Assembly: GCF_016888005.1 (NCBI RefSeq)
Contig: NZ_JAFDVE010000009.1
Span: 248,001 to 312,000 of the forward strand
Source of the DNA: Phycicoccus sp. CSK15P-2
GTDB lineage: Bacteria > Actinomycetota > Actinomycetes > Actinomycetales > Dermatophilaceae
Direction: 5' to 3'
Length of the DNA stretch: 64,000 nucleotides
Shown: positions 1-8,059 of the stretch, in pieces
Layout: every line of letters starts with the position of its first letter
Position numbering within the stretch: the stretch's first letter is position 1
Position numbers and translations under genes: made by a program
The notes under the pieces: generated by a model
Seen by the model: the letters and a program-made list of their open reading frames with translations, nothing else
Databases searched by the model: none
What the model was told of the DNA's origin: nothing

Positions 1-101
1 CCGTGCGTCCGGCTGCTCCGGCCGCCGGCGGTGGCGGCGAGGGCACCCTGGCCTCCGACGAGGCCTTGGCCGCGCTCCGCGAGAAGCTCACCGGCAACTG
101 A
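1..101 (+). CDS. rpsA: 30S ribosomal protein S1, C-terminal end (partial)
   Basis: The first 101 bases are the 3' end of a gene entering from the left. Read in frame from base 3 they give 32 residues: a Gly/Ala-rich stretch, then ASDEALAALREKLTGN and TGA at 99-101. This matches my memory of the C terminus of actinobacterial ribosomal protein S1, the mRNA-binding protein of the small subunit. The context agrees: in M. tuberculosis rpsA lies just upstream of coaE and uvrB, both found here. No S1 repeat is inside the window, so the call rests on the tail and on synteny. Confidence 0.8.
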   Translation, partial: VRPAAPAAGGGGEGTLASDEALAALREKLTGN

Positions 102-119
102 CGCCACCCGCGTCGGCAC

Positions 120-150
120 GACGGCCCCGGACCTGGTGTCCGGGGCCGTC
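120..150 (+). terminator. rho-independent-like terminator after rpsA
   Basis: A perfect 13-bp stem (120-132 pairs with 138-150) closes a 5-nt loop, starting 19 nt after the rpsA stop. There is no T-tract, as is usual for high-GC actinobacteria. Confidence 0.8.
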
Positions 151-286
151 GCGCGTCCGGCGCGGCCACGAACCGGCCTCGGCAAGGCTTCAGCGTGCCC
201 GCCCGCCCCACCGCTCGGAGCTGGGTCGGCGGCCTCGGTCTCTCGCTCGCCGTCCGGACCTGCGGTGTCCGGTCCTGACGGCACCC

Positions 287-292
287 TATGGT
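287..292 (+). promoter_or_regulatory. -10 element, leaderless DUF4184 gene
   Basis: TATGGT is followed by 6 nt and then the GTG at 299. No ribosome binding site is present, so transcription probably starts at the GTG itself. Confidence 0.6.
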
Positions 293-298
293 TGGCCG

Positions 299-997
299 GT
301 GCCGTTCACCCCCGCCCACGTGGCTGCCGTCCTCCCGGTGATCCGGGTGCGCAGCCGGTGGGTCGTCCCGGTGGCGTGGGTCGTCGGCTCGATGGTGCCG
401 GACCTCGCCTGGTTCCTCGTCGGCAGCCGCGCGTACGGTCTCGGCCACTCCGCGCTCGGTCTCGTCACGCTCGACCTCGCGCTCGGCGTGGTGCTCGTCG
501 CGGGGTGGCGGTTCGTCGCGCTCGGTCCGGTGCGCGACCTCGCGCCGACCGCTCTCGCCGAGCGCCTGCCCCGTCCGTCCGGGGTGACGGTTCGCGAGTG
601 GCCCGGCGTCGTCGTCGGCGTCGTCGCCGGGGCCGCGACCCATGTCGTCTGGGACTCCTTCACCCACCGCGGGCGGTGGGGTGCGCGGCACCTCGACCTG
701 CTCGCGGCGACGTACGGACCTCTGCCCGGGTACAAGTACGCGCAGTACGCGAGCGGCGTCGTCGGCGTCCTCCTCGTCGTCGTGGCCATGCGGCGCTGGT
801 GGCGCGTCACCGTCCGGGCCGAGGTGACGGACCGCCGGGTGGCACCTGCCCATCGCGTGACCGCACTGGCCGGAGTGTCGGTGCTCGCCGTCGTGCGGGC
901 CGTGGCCCGGGCCGGAGCAGCTCTCCTCGTCGGCGGCCTGGCGGTGTGTGGCGCCTGGTGGGCCCTGCCCCGGCGTGCGGCCGCTCCGGCGGGGTAG
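299..997 (+). CDS. DUF4184 family membrane protein
   Basis: Encodes 232 aa. The N terminus MPFTPAHVAAVLPVI, followed by a V-I-G-S-M-x-P-D-like segment (VVGSMVPDLAWFL, about residues 28-40), is the hallmark of DUF4184, a family of integral membrane proteins without established biochemical function. Four or five hydrophobic stretches are visible (about 22-40, 52-72, 100-118, 148-162, 185-225). A conserved-looking HVVWDSFTHRG lies near the middle and could be a metal or catalytic site, but this is inference. The GTG start at 299 is fixed by the family N terminus and by the -10 element 6 nt upstream. The TAG stop at 995 is shared with the -10 of the next gene. Confidence 0.75.
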   Translation: MPFTPAHVAAVLPVIRVRSRWVVPVAWVVGSMVPDLAWFLVGSRAYGLGHSALGLVTLDLALGVVLVAGWRFVALGPVRDLAPTALAERLPRPSGVTVREWPGVVVGVVAGAATHVVWDSFTHRGRWGARHLDLLAATYGPLPGYKYAQYASGVVGVLLVVVAMRRWWRVTVRAEVTDRRVAPAHRVTALAGVSVLAVVRAVARAGAALLVGGLAVCGAWWALPRRAAAPAG

Positions 998-1000
998 CGT
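995..1000 (+). promoter_or_regulatory. -10 element overlapping the upstream stop codon
   Basis: TAGCGT begins with the TAG stop of the DUF4184 gene and ends 7 nt before the ATG at 1008, giving a leaderless start. Confidence 0.6.
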
Positions 1001-1007
1001 CCAGGAC

Positions 1008-1478
1008 ATGCCACGATCCATCGCGACGAACACGACGGTCGACCTCGACGGGCTCCTCGAGTTCGTCCGGCCTCGGCACTCGATGGTCCTCATGACGACG
1101 CGGGCCTCGGACGGCCGGCCCCAGGCGTCCCCGGTCACCGGTGGCGTCGACGACTCCGGCCGGATCGTCGTCACGAGCTATCCCGAGCGCGCCAAGGTGC
1201 ACAACGCCCGCCGCGACCCCCGGTGCAGCGTGCTCGTCCTGTCAGACGACTTCGGCGACGCGTGGGTGCAGGTCGACGGCGACTGCGAGGTCATCGACGC
1301 CGCGGACGACGTCGAGCCGTTCGTCGAGTACTTCCGCAACATCTCGGGGGAGCACCCGGACTGGGACGAGTACCGGCAGGCGATGGTCGACCAGGGCAAG
1401 TCGCTGCTTCGGATGACGCCGACGCGGTGGTCGCCGGTCGCGACCGGTGGGTTCCCCGCCCGCCTGGCGGACGGCTGA
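1008..1478 (+). CDS. PPOX-class (pyridoxamine 5'-phosphate oxidase-like) protein
   Basis: A 156-aa split-barrel flavin/F420-binding fold protein. Family features seen are the N-terminal strand segment (LLEFVRPRHSMVLMTTRASDGRPQASPVTGGVDD), the KVHNARRDPRCSVLVL segment about residues 63-78 and the C-terminal RMTPTRWSPV. Actinobacterial members mostly bind F420 or FMN and reduce small molecules; which substrate applies here cannot be told from sequence. The ATG at 1008 lies 10 bp after the previous stop and is probably leaderless. The gene sits between the DUF4184 gene and coaE, each with its own -10, so it need not be in an operon with them. Confidence 0.8.
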   Translation: MPRSIATNTTVDLDGLLEFVRPRHSMVLMTTRASDGRPQASPVTGGVDDSGRIVVTSYPERAKVHNARRDPRCSVLVLSDDFGDAWVQVDGDCEVIDAADDVEPFVEYFRNISGEHPDWDEYRQAMVDQGKSLLRMTPTRWSPVATGGFPARLADG

Positions 1479-1491
1479 CCCCGAAGGCCGC

Positions 1492-1497
1492 TAGGGT
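1492..1497 (+). promoter_or_regulatory. -10 element, leaderless coaE
   Basis: TAGGGT followed by 7 nt and the coaE ATG at 1505; no Shine-Dalgarno sequence in between. Confidence 0.65.
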
Positions 1498-1504
1498 CGG
1501 CCGC

Positions 1505-2689
1505 ATGCTGCGCGTCGGGCTCACGGGAGGGATCGGGTCCGGCAAGTCCACCGCGGCTCGGGCGCTGGCCTCGCTCGGCGCGGTGGTCGTCGACGCCGAT
1601 GCGGTGGCTCGCGAGGTCGTCGAATCGGGGACCCCGGGCCTGCAGGCGGTCCGGCGGCGCTTCGGCGACGAGGTCGTCCGTCCCGACGGCACGCTGGACC
1701 GCCCCGCGCTCGGCCGGCTCGTCTTCGCGGACGGGGGTGCGCTGAAGGACCTCGAGGCGATCACTCATCCGGCCATCTGGGAGCGCACGGCAGAGCTGTT
1801 CGCGCAGGCCCCCGAGGACGCCGTCGTCGTCCACGACATGCCGCTGATCGTCGAGAAGGACATGGCGGGGGAGTACCACCTCGTCCTCGTCGTGGGTGCC
1901 TCGGAGGAGACCCGGCTGCGGCGGCTCGTCGACGACCGCGGGATGACCGAGGACGACGCCCGGTCCCGGATCTCGGCCCAGGCGGACGACGACGCCCGGC
2001 GGGCCGCTGCGGACGTGTGGCTCGACAACGAGGGCACCGTGACCGCGTTGGAGGTGGACGTCCTGCGGGTCTGGCACCGCCGGCTCGAGCCGTTCCTCGA
2101 CAACCTCCGGGCGGGCGCGCGCAGCCGTCTCGCCGGCCCGGTGCTCAGCCCACCCGACCCCGCGTGGCCGGGCCAGGCGGCCCGGCTGCTGGCGCGGGTG
2201 CGGCACGCTGTCGGCGACGTGGCCACCACCGGTGACCACGTCGGGTCGACCGCCGTCGACGGGCTGCCGGCCAAGGACGTCGTCGACCTCCAGGTCGGGG
2301 TCACGTCGATGGCCCGGGCGGACGAGCCCGGTTTCGTCGAGGCGATGACGCGGGCGGGCTTCGTCCTCGTCGAGGACGTCGTCGACGACCGCGGCAGGGA
2401 CGGCCGTCAATGGCCGAAGCGCCTCTACGGGTCGGCCGACCCGGGGCGGGTCACCCACGTGCACGTCCGGGAGGTGGGGTCAGCGGGCTGGGAGCTCGCC
2501 CTCCTGTTCCGGGACTGGCTGCGGGCCGAGGCGGGGGAACGGGCCGACTACGCGGCCATGAAGGCGGACCTCGCCGGGCGGCTCGCCGACACGACGGAGT
2601 ACGCGGAGGCCAAGGAGCCCTGGTTCGACCAGGCCTGGAACCGCGCACGGGCCTGGGCGGAGCAGACGGGGTGGTCCGCCACCACGTGA
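1505..2689 (+). CDS. coaE: Dephospho-CoA kinase fused to a GrpB-like (UPF0157) domain
   Basis: 394 aa in two parts. Residues 1-200 are dephospho-CoA kinase, which phosphorylates the 3'-OH of dephospho-CoA as the last step of CoA synthesis: P-loop GGIGSGKST at 8-16, DADAVAREV at 31-39, and the lid segment RLRRLVDDRGMTEDDARSRI. From about residue 215 to the end lies a GrpB/UPF0157 domain with the HVGSTAVDGLPAKDVVDLQV signature and HVHVREVGSAGWELALLFRDWLR. M. tuberculosis CoaE (Rv1631) has the same two-domain plan, so this is a lineage trait rather than an assembly artefact. The GrpB domain is related to nucleotidyltransferases; its role here is not established by the sequence. The ATG is leaderless by spacing. 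Confidence 0.95.
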   Translation: MLRVGLTGGIGSGKSTAARALASLGAVVVDADAVAREVVESGTPGLQAVRRRFGDEVVRPDGTLDRPALGRLVFADGGALKDLEAITHPAIWERTAELFAQAPEDAVVVHDMPLIVEKDMAGEYHLVLVVGASEETRLRRLVDDRGMTEDDARSRISAQADDDARRAAADVWLDNEGTVTALEVDVLRVWHRRLEPFLDNLRAGARSRLAGPVLSPPDPAWPGQAARLLARVRHAVGDVATTGDHVGSTAVDGLPAKDVVDLQVGVTSMARADEPGFVEAMTRAGFVLVEDVVDDRGRDGRQWPKRLYGSADPGRVTHVHVREVGSAGWELALLFRDWLRAEAGERADYAAMKADLAGRLADTTEYAEAKEPWFDQAWNRARAWAEQTGWSATT

Positions 2690-2752
2690 CGCGGCACGAT
2701 GCCTCCGGCCGGACGCCGAGACCACGGGATCCGCGCTGTCGGTGGCCCGGCA

Positions 2753-2758
2753 TACCGT
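2753..2758 (+). promoter_or_regulatory. -10 element, leaderless uvrB
   Basis: TACCGT, 6 nt, then ATG at 2765. No LexA-type SOS box (GAAC-N4-GTTC) is seen nearby. Confidence 0.6.
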
Positions 2759-2764
2759 AGGGGC

Positions 2765-4882
2765 ATGCGCCCCACCACCGAGCTCCAGCGCCGCGTCGCG
2801 CCGTTCGAGGTCATCTCCGAGTTCGCGCCGGCGGGCGACCAGCCGAAGGCCATCGCCGAGCTCGCGCGCCGGGTCGAGGCCGGTGAGCAGGACGTCGTGC
2901 TGCTCGGTGCCACCGGTACCGGCAAGTCCGCGACGACCGCGTGGCTCGTCGAGCAGGTGCAGCGCCCCACCCTGGTCATGGCGCCCAACAAGACGCTCGC
3001 CGCTCAGCTGGCCAACGAGTTCCGCGAGCTCCTGCCGAACAACGCCGTCGAGTACTTTGTCAGCTACTACGACTACTACCAGCCCGAGGCCTACGTCCCG
3101 CAGTCGGACACCTACATCGAGAAGGACTCCTCGATCAACGACGAGGTCGAGCGGCTGCGGCACAGTGCCACCAACAGCCTCCTGACCCGCCGCGACGTCG
3201 TCGTGGTCGCGTCCGTCTCGTGCATCTACGGCCTCGGCACGCCGCAGGAGTACGTCGACCGCATGGTCCCGCTGCGGGTCGGCGACGAGGTCGACCGCGA
3301 CGACCTGCTGCGCAAGTTCGTCCACATGCAGTACACCCGCAACGACCTCGCCTTCACCCGCGGCACGTTCCGGGTCCGGGGAGACACCGTCGAGATCATC
3401 CCGGTCTACGAGGAGCTCGCGCTCCGGATCGAGTTCTTCGGCGACGAGGTCGAGCGGCTCTACACGCTGCACCCGGTCACCGGCGAGGTGGTGCGCGAGG
3501 AGGACGAGATGTACGTCTTCCCGGCCTCGCACTACGTCGCCGGTCCGGCGCGGATGGAGCGCGCGATCGCCGGCATCGAGGCCGAGCTCGAGGAGCAGCT
3601 CGCGACCTTCGAGCGGCAGGGCAAGCTGCTCGAGGCGCAGCGGCTGCGGATGCGCACGACCTACGACATCGAGATGATGCGCCAGATCGGCTCCTGCTCG
3701 GGCATCGAGAACTACTCGATGCACATCGACGGCCGGTCCCCGGGCTCGGCACCGAACTGCCTGCTCGACTACTTCCCCGAGGACTTCCTGCTCGTCATCG
3801 ACGAGTCACACGTCACTGTGCCGCAGATCGGCGCGATGTACGAGGGCGACATGTCGCGCAAGCGTACGCTCGTCGAGCACGGCTTCCGGCTGCCCTCGGC
3901 CATGGACAACCGCCCGCTGAGGTGGGAGGAGTTCCTCGAGCGGATCGGTCAGACCGTCTACCTGTCGGCAACGCCGGGGGACTACGAGCGGGCGAAGTCC
4001 GACGGCGTCGTCGAGCAGATCATCCGTCCCACCGGGCTCGTCGACCCCGAGGTCGTCCTCAAGCCCACGAAGGGCCAGATCGACGACCTCCTGCACGAGA
4101 TCACCGTGCGCACCGAGCGCAACGAGCGGGTGCTCGTCACGACGCTCACGAAGAAGATGGCCGAGGACCTCACCGACTACCTCCTCGACAAGGGGGTCCG
4201 GGTCCGCTACCTGCACTCCGACATCGACACCCTGCGCAGGGTCGAGCTCCTCCGCGAGCTGCGGCTGGGGGAGTACGACGTCCTCGTCGGCATCAACCTG
4301 CTACGCGAAGGGCTCGACCTCCCCGAGGTCTCGCTCGTCGCCATCCTCGACGCCGACAAGGAGGGGTTCCTGCGCAGTACCCGGTCCCTCATCCAGACCA
4401 TCGGCCGCGCGGCGCGCAACGTCTCCGGTCAGGTCCACATGTACGCCGACACCGTCACGCCCTCGATGCGAGACGCGGTGGACGAGACCGGGAGGCGGCG
4501 TGAGAAGCAGCTCGCCTACAACCGGGAGAACGGCATCGACCCGCAGCCGCTGCGCAAGCGGATCGCCGACATCACCGACATGCTCCAGCGTGAGGACGCC
4601 GACACCGAGGCCCTGCTCGGCTCCGGCCGGGCGGTCTCCCGGGGCAAGGCCGACGGAGGGCGCGGGGGGCGGGGTCAGGTCGCAGCCGACGCCGACGCCG
4701 CGCTCGGGTCGCGTCGTGGGGAGGACCTGCCGGCGAGCGAGCTGGCCGGCCTCATCCAGGAGCTCACGACCCAGATGCACCAGGCCGCGGGGGACCTCCA
4801 CTTCGAGCTCGCGGCACGGCTGCGCGACGAGATCGGCGACCTCAAGAAGGAGCTCCGCCAGATGAGCGAGGCCACGCGCTGA
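2765..4882 (+). CDS. uvrB: Excinuclease ABC subunit B
   Basis: 705 aa. UvrB is the helicase-like damage-verifying subunit of nucleotide excision repair: it is loaded by UvrA and then recruits UvrC. Visible features are Walker A GATGTGKS at 48-55, the beta-hairpin region containing [21 protein letters not shown] (about 98-118), DESHVTVPQ (DEXH-type motif II) near residue 345, the helicase motif [31 protein letters not shown], and a C-terminal UVR domain (about 660-695) that contacts UvrC. A Gly/Arg-rich linker (about 620-650) precedes the UVR domain. Length is normal. The ATG at 2765 gives the standard N terminus and lies 6 nt after a -10 element. Confidence 0.97.
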   Translation: MRPTTELQRRVAPFEVISEFAPAGDQPKAIAELARRVEAGEQDVVLLGATGTGKSATTAWLVEQVQRPTLVMAPNKTLAAQLANEFRELLPNNAVEYFVSYYDYYQPEAYVPQSDTYIEKDSSINDEVERLRHSATNSLLTRRDVVVVASVSCIYGLGTPQEYVDRMVPLRVGDEVDRDDLLRKFVHMQYTRNDLAFTRGTFRVRGDTVEIIPVYEELALRIEFFGDEVERLYTLHPVTGEVVREEDEMYVFPASHYVAGPARMERAIAGIEAELEEQLATFERQGKLLEAQRLRMRTTYDIEMMRQIGSCSGIENYSMHIDGRSPGSAPNCLLDYFPEDFLLVIDESHVTVPQIGAMYEGDMSRKRTLVEHGFRLPSAMDNRPLRWEEFLERIGQTVYLSATPGDYERAKSDGVVEQIIRPTGLVDPEVVLKPTKGQIDDLLHEITVRTERNERVLVTTLTKKMAEDLTDYLLDKGVRVRYLHSDIDTLRRVELLRELRLGEYDVLVGINLLREGLDLPEVSLVAILDADKEGFLRSTRSLIQTIGRAARNVSGQVHMYADTVTPSMRDAVDETGRRREKQLAYNRENGIDPQPLRKRIADITDMLQREDADTEALLGSGRAVSRGKADGGRGGRGQVAADADAALGSRRGEDLPASELAGLIQELTTQMHQAAGDLHFELAARLRDEIGDLKKELRQMSEATR

Positions 4883-4929
4883 GTCCGGAACCACCGGACA
4901 AGGAGTCTCGTCGGGCTCACCGCCCCCGG

Positions 4930-4935
4930 TAGGCT
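4930..4935 (+). promoter_or_regulatory. -10 element, leaderless TerC gene
   Basis: TAGGCT, 6 nt, GTG at 4942. Confidence 0.55.
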
Positions 4936-4941
4936 GTCGCG

Positions 4942-6000
4942 GTGCTCCCCACCACCCTTCCCACGGCGACCGCTGCCCTGGAGGTCCTGCCGTGGGTCTG
5001 GTGGCTGACCATCGGGGTCGCGGGGGTCGTCCTGGCCGTCGACGTCGTCGTCATCGCACGTCGGCCACACCGGCCGTCGACCCGCGAGCTCAGCGTCGCG
5101 CTCGGTGGGTACGTGGGTGCTGCGGTGCTCTTCGGACTGGGGCTGTGGTGGGTCGCGGGCGGTCGGCTGGCGGGGGAGTTCTTCGCCGGCTGGCTCACCG
5201 AGTACTCGCTCTCGGTCGACAACCTCTTCATCTTCATCCTCATCATGGCGGCCTTCTCCGTCCCGGAGAAGCTGCAGCAGTTCGCGCTCATGGTCGGCAT
5301 CGTCATCGCGATCGTCCTGCGCGGCATCTTCATCGCCGTCGGCGCGGCGGCGATCGAGCGGTTCAGCTGGGTCTTCTACGTCTTCGGGGCCTTCCTCGTC
5401 TACACGGCGGTGCAGCTCGTGCGCCAGGGGGAGAGCTCGGACGACGAGTACGAGGAGAGCCGCTTCATGCGGTTCGTGGAGCGCCGTCTCCCGGCGACGA
5501 AGTCGTTCGACGGCACGAGCCTGTTCACCGTGGAGAACGGCAAGCGTCTCGCCACCCCGCTGCTCTTCGTGATCATCGCCCTCGGCACCACCGACCTCCT
5601 GTTCGCGCTCGACTCCATCCCCGCCATCTACGGGCTGACCCGCGAGCCCTACCTCGTCCTCACCGCGAACCTGTTCGCGCTCATGGGCCTGCGACAGCTG
5701 TACTTCCTCATCGGCGGCCTGCTCAAGAAGCTCGTCTACCTCAGCTACGGGCTCGCGCTCCTGCTCGCGTTCATCGGCGTCAAGCTGGTCCTCCACGCCC
5801 TGCACGAGAACGACCTGCCGTTCGTCAACGGGGGAGAGAACGTGCCGGTCCCGGAGATCCCCATTGCGGTGTCGCTCGGGGCGATCGTCGTCATCCTCGG
5901 CGTCACGACCGCGCTCAGCCTGTGGCGTACCCGGCGTGGACCCGAGCCGACCCCGGAGGAGGAGGCCGGACCGCGGCGGACCTCCGGCGACCCGGTCTGA
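4942..6000 (+). CDS. TerC family integral membrane protein
   Basis: 352 aa with about eight or nine hydrophobic segments. The two TerC signatures are present: LTEYSLSVDNLFIFILIM near residue 90 and TDLLFALDSIPAIYGLT near residue 215, each with the intramembrane acidic residues of the family. TerC/Alx proteins are linked to metal (Mn2+) homeostasis and tellurite resistance; in this family the chromosomal copies are thought to export manganese, for example during metalation of exported enzymes. No tellurite cluster is nearby, so I favour a housekeeping metal role. It ends 4 bp before the convergent EamA gene. The C-terminal 25 residues are charged and poorly conserved. Confidence 0.88.
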   Translation: MLPTTLPTATAALEVLPWVWWLTIGVAGVVLAVDVVVIARRPHRPSTRELSVALGGYVGAAVLFGLGLWWVAGGRLAGEFFAGWLTEYSLSVDNLFIFILIMAAFSVPEKLQQFALMVGIVIAIVLRGIFIAVGAAAIERFSWVFYVFGAFLVYTAVQLVRQGESSDDEYEESRFMRFVERRLPATKSFDGTSLFTVENGKRLATPLLFVIIALGTTDLLFALDSIPAIYGLTREPYLVLTANLFALMGLRQLYFLIGGLLKKLVYLSYGLALLLAFIGVKLVLHALHENDLPFVNGGENVPVPEIPIAVSLGAIVVILGVTTALSLWRTRRGPEPTPEEEAGPRRTSGDPV

Positions 6001-6004
6001 CCCC

Positions 6005-6874
6005 TCAGGAGCCGGTCGACGCGGGCGCCTTGCGCGCTCCGAGCCCGAGGACGATCGCCGAGGCCACCACGACGAGGGCCATCCCCAGCAGCTGGCTCGG
6101 CGCCAGCCGCTGGCCGAGCACGACGAGGCCCGCGAGCGCTGCCGCCGCGGGCTCGAGGCTGAGCAGGATGCCGAACACCTGGGCGCGCAGGCGGCGCAGC
6201 GCGAGGAGCTCGAGGGAGTAGGGGAGCACCGAGGACAGGACGGCGATCCCGAGCCCCTTGGCGAGGATCGTGGGGTCCCACTGCGGCACGCTCGCGACCC
6301 CGAACGGCAGCGTCACGGCCGTCGCGAAGACCATGGCGAGAGCGAGGCCCTCGAGGTGGGGGAACTCCGCGCCGGTCCGGCGGCTCAGCACGATGTAGGT
6401 GGCCCAGAACCCGCCTGCTGTGAGGGCGAGGAGGATGCCGACCCACTCGAGCTCGCCGAGCGGGACGTGCAGCGCCTCGGAGATGAGGACCACGCCCCCT
6501 GCGGCGGCGAGGACGGCGACGCCGTCCAGCACCCGGCGGGAGAGCGCGGCGGCGAGGGCCAGGGGCCCGATGAACTCGATCGTCACAGCCACCCCGATGG
6601 GCAGGTGCCCGAGGGAGCCGTAGAACGCGAAGTTCATCAACCCGAGCGCGACGCCGAACGCCGCCACGGTGGCCCAGGCGCGGCGCGAGTGGCCGCGCCA
6701 CCGCGGACGGACGACGGCGAGCAGCAGCGCGGTGGCGAAGAGGAGCCGCAGGACGACGGACCCGCCGGCACCGATCGACGGGACGAGGGTGGCGGCGAGG
6801 GCCCCGCCGAACTGGACCGAGACGATCCCGCCGAGGACGAGGACCGGTGCGGGGACACGGTCGGCGGTCGTCAC
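6005..6874 (-). CDS. EamA/RhtA-type drug/metabolite exporter
   Basis: 289 aa with ten hydrophobic segments in two repeats, the plan of EamA (DMT superfamily) exporters. The first repeat begins LVLGGIVSVQFGGALAATL and ends before ALHVPLGELEWVGILLALTAGGFWATYIVLS, where the second begins. Overall it resembles RhtA, the threonine/homoserine exporter, but substrates in this family are not predictable from sequence. The gene is convergent with the TerC gene. The GTG start at 6874 is 6 nt after a TAGCCT hexamer. Confidence 0.85.
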   Translation of the reverse strand: MTTADRVPAPVLVLGGIVSVQFGGALAATLVPSIGAGGSVVLRLLFATALLLAVVRPRWRGHSRRAWATVAAFGVALGLMNFAFYGSLGHLPIGVAVTIEFIGPLALAAALSRRVLDGVAVLAAAGGVVLISEALHVPLGELEWVGILLALTAGGFWATYIVLSRRTGAEFPHLEGLALAMVFATAVTLPFGVASVPQWDPTILAKGLGIAVLSSVLPYSLELLALRRLRAQVFGILLSLEPAAAALAGLVVLGQRLAPSQLLGMALVVVASAIVLGLGARKAPASTGS

Positions 6875-6880
6875 CGCGCC

Positions 6881-6886
6881 AGGCTA
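6881..6886 (-). promoter_or_regulatory. -10 element, leaderless EamA gene
   Basis: On the minus strand TAGCCT, 6 nt, GTG at 6874. Confidence 0.55.
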
Positions 6887-6999
6887 GCGACGGGGCCGGA
6901 CGTACGGCCCCACGGGTCCAGGTGCCGCGGTCGTCGAGCGTCCGTGGCCCGCGAGCGCGGCGTCCCCGGGCTTCGACCGCGACGTCGGCCCCCGACTGT

Positions 7000-7644
7000 C
7001 TAGGGGCGGGCGGGCACCGCGTCGAGCACGACGTCCAGGGTGGCGAGGAAGCTCTCGCGGGTGTATCCGGTGGGTTCGAGCCGACGTGCGTAGTGCGCCA
7101 GGGCGGGGAACTCCGCCGGGTCGGCGCCCAGGGTGATGACCCGGAAGGACTCCAGCCTCCGCTGCCGGTCGCTCGTGCTGGAGGTCCGGGCCGCCGCGTG
7201 CGCGGAGATCAGCGACACGGACAGGGTCACGAGCCGGTGGTACCACTCGGGGACGATCTCCTCGGGAAGCCCGGCGTCGGTGAGGGCCTGGAGGGTCTCC
7301 TCGATGACGAGTTGGGTGCCCGGCCCGCTCCCGGGGTAGTGGCTCGTGTCCTTGGCCAACTGTGGCAGCGCGGCGTACGCGTCCCACGAGCGCAGGATGA
7401 GGTCGACGAGCCGCGCGCGCCAGGGCCCCTCCCGCCGGTAGCCGGCCATGGCCTGGACGAGCACGTGGTCCACGACCGCGAGCATCAGCTCGGTGCGGTT
7501 GTGGAAGTGGCGGTACAGGCTGGAGGAGTCGGTACCCAGCTCCGCGGCCAGCCTGCGCATGCTGAAGGTCTCGTCACCGTCGGAGTGGGACAGCAGCTCG
7601 ACCGCGGCGTCGAGGATGGTCTGCCGGTCCCAGCGCTGGCGCAT
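7000..7644 (-). CDS. TetR family transcriptional regulator
   Basis: 214 aa. The N-terminal helix-turn-helix (about 27-46, FSMRRLAAELGTDSSSLYRHF) is typical TetR; the remaining ~150 residues form the ligand-binding half and show no family signature I recognise. The ATG at 7644 is chosen over the longer reading to 7728 because it gives the usual TetR N terminus (RQTILDAAVELL) and lies 6 nt after TACGCT. It diverges from a decayed P450 gene and a thioesterase-like gene; a perfect palindrome between them (7711-7727) is a candidate operator. It may have controlled the now broken oxidation gene. Confidence 0.88.
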   Translation of the reverse strand: MRQRWDRQTILDAAVELLSHSDGDETFSMRRLAAELGTDSSSLYRHFHNRTELMLAVVDHVLVQAMAGYRREGPWRARLVDLILRSWDAYAALPQLAKDTSHYPGSGPGTQLVIEETLQALTDAGLPEEIVPEWYHRLVTLSVSLISAHAAARTSSTSDRQRRLESFRVITLGADPAEFPALAHYARRLEPTGYTRESFLATLDVVLDAVPARP

Positions 7645-7650
7645 GGCGCC

Positions 7651-7656
7651 AGCGTA
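7651..7656 (-). promoter_or_regulatory. -10 element, leaderless tetR
   Basis: Minus strand TACGCT, 6 nt, ATG at 7644. Confidence 0.55.
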
Positions 7657-7710
7657 GTGGAGCGGAAACAGCGGGTTCGTGGGGGTTCGGGGCCTTACTG
7701 AACGCGGTGT

Positions 7711-7727
7711 TGCACGCAGCGCGTGCA
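7711..7727. promoter_or_regulatory. Candidate TetR operator
   Basis: A perfect 7+3+7 inverted repeat, tgcacgc-agc-gcgtgca, in the divergent gap between the TetR gene and the P450 remnant. Its arms continue imperfectly on both sides. Size and position fit a TetR dimer site; binding by this TetR is inferred. Confidence 0.5.
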
Positions 7728-7774
7728 TAACGCTTCAATGGAGCCATGGCCGATCTGCCCGAGCTGGTGTCCCT

Positions 7775-8041
7775 CCGCGACGGTTCGACCTCGACCCCGG
7801 CCTGCGGAGCGGGCGGGACGCCGGGGAGGTCTACCGGGTCCGCACGCCGCTCGGGCAGGCGTTCGGCCACGGCATCCAGCACAGTCTCGGCGCGACCCTG
7901 GCGCGTCTCGAGCTGCGGCTGGCCCTGCCGGCCCTGCTGCGACGGTTCCCGGGGCTGCGCCTTGCGGACCCCGGCACGCCGCCCGCCTTCGATCACCGTG
8001 CGCTGGTGCACGGTCTGCAGTCCCTGCCCGTCACCTGGTAA
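7775..8041 (+). pseudogene. Cytochrome P450 remnant (C-terminal fragment, haem cysteine lost)
   Basis: Reading the frame that ends in TAA at 8039-8041 gives a recognisable P450 C terminus: RRFDLDP, then AFGHGIQHSLGATLARLELRL, then ALLRRFPGLRLADPG and a final HGLQSLPVTW. In intact bacterial P450s the haem loop is FGxGxHxCxGxxLAR. Here the cysteine that ligates haem is serine (codon agt, one base from tgt). The roughly 300 residues that should precede it are absent; upstream sequence in all frames is unrelated. No start codon suits the fragment. It must be a relic. It lies between a TetR gene and a thioesterase-like gene, 18 bp before the latter. Confidence 0.75.
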
Positions 8042-8059
8042 CCGTCACGAGGAGCCCCG

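Noticed and set aside
1505-2689. coaE-GrpB fusion as a novelty
   Set aside because: M. tuberculosis CoaE has the same domain plan, so the fusion is a known actinobacterial trait.
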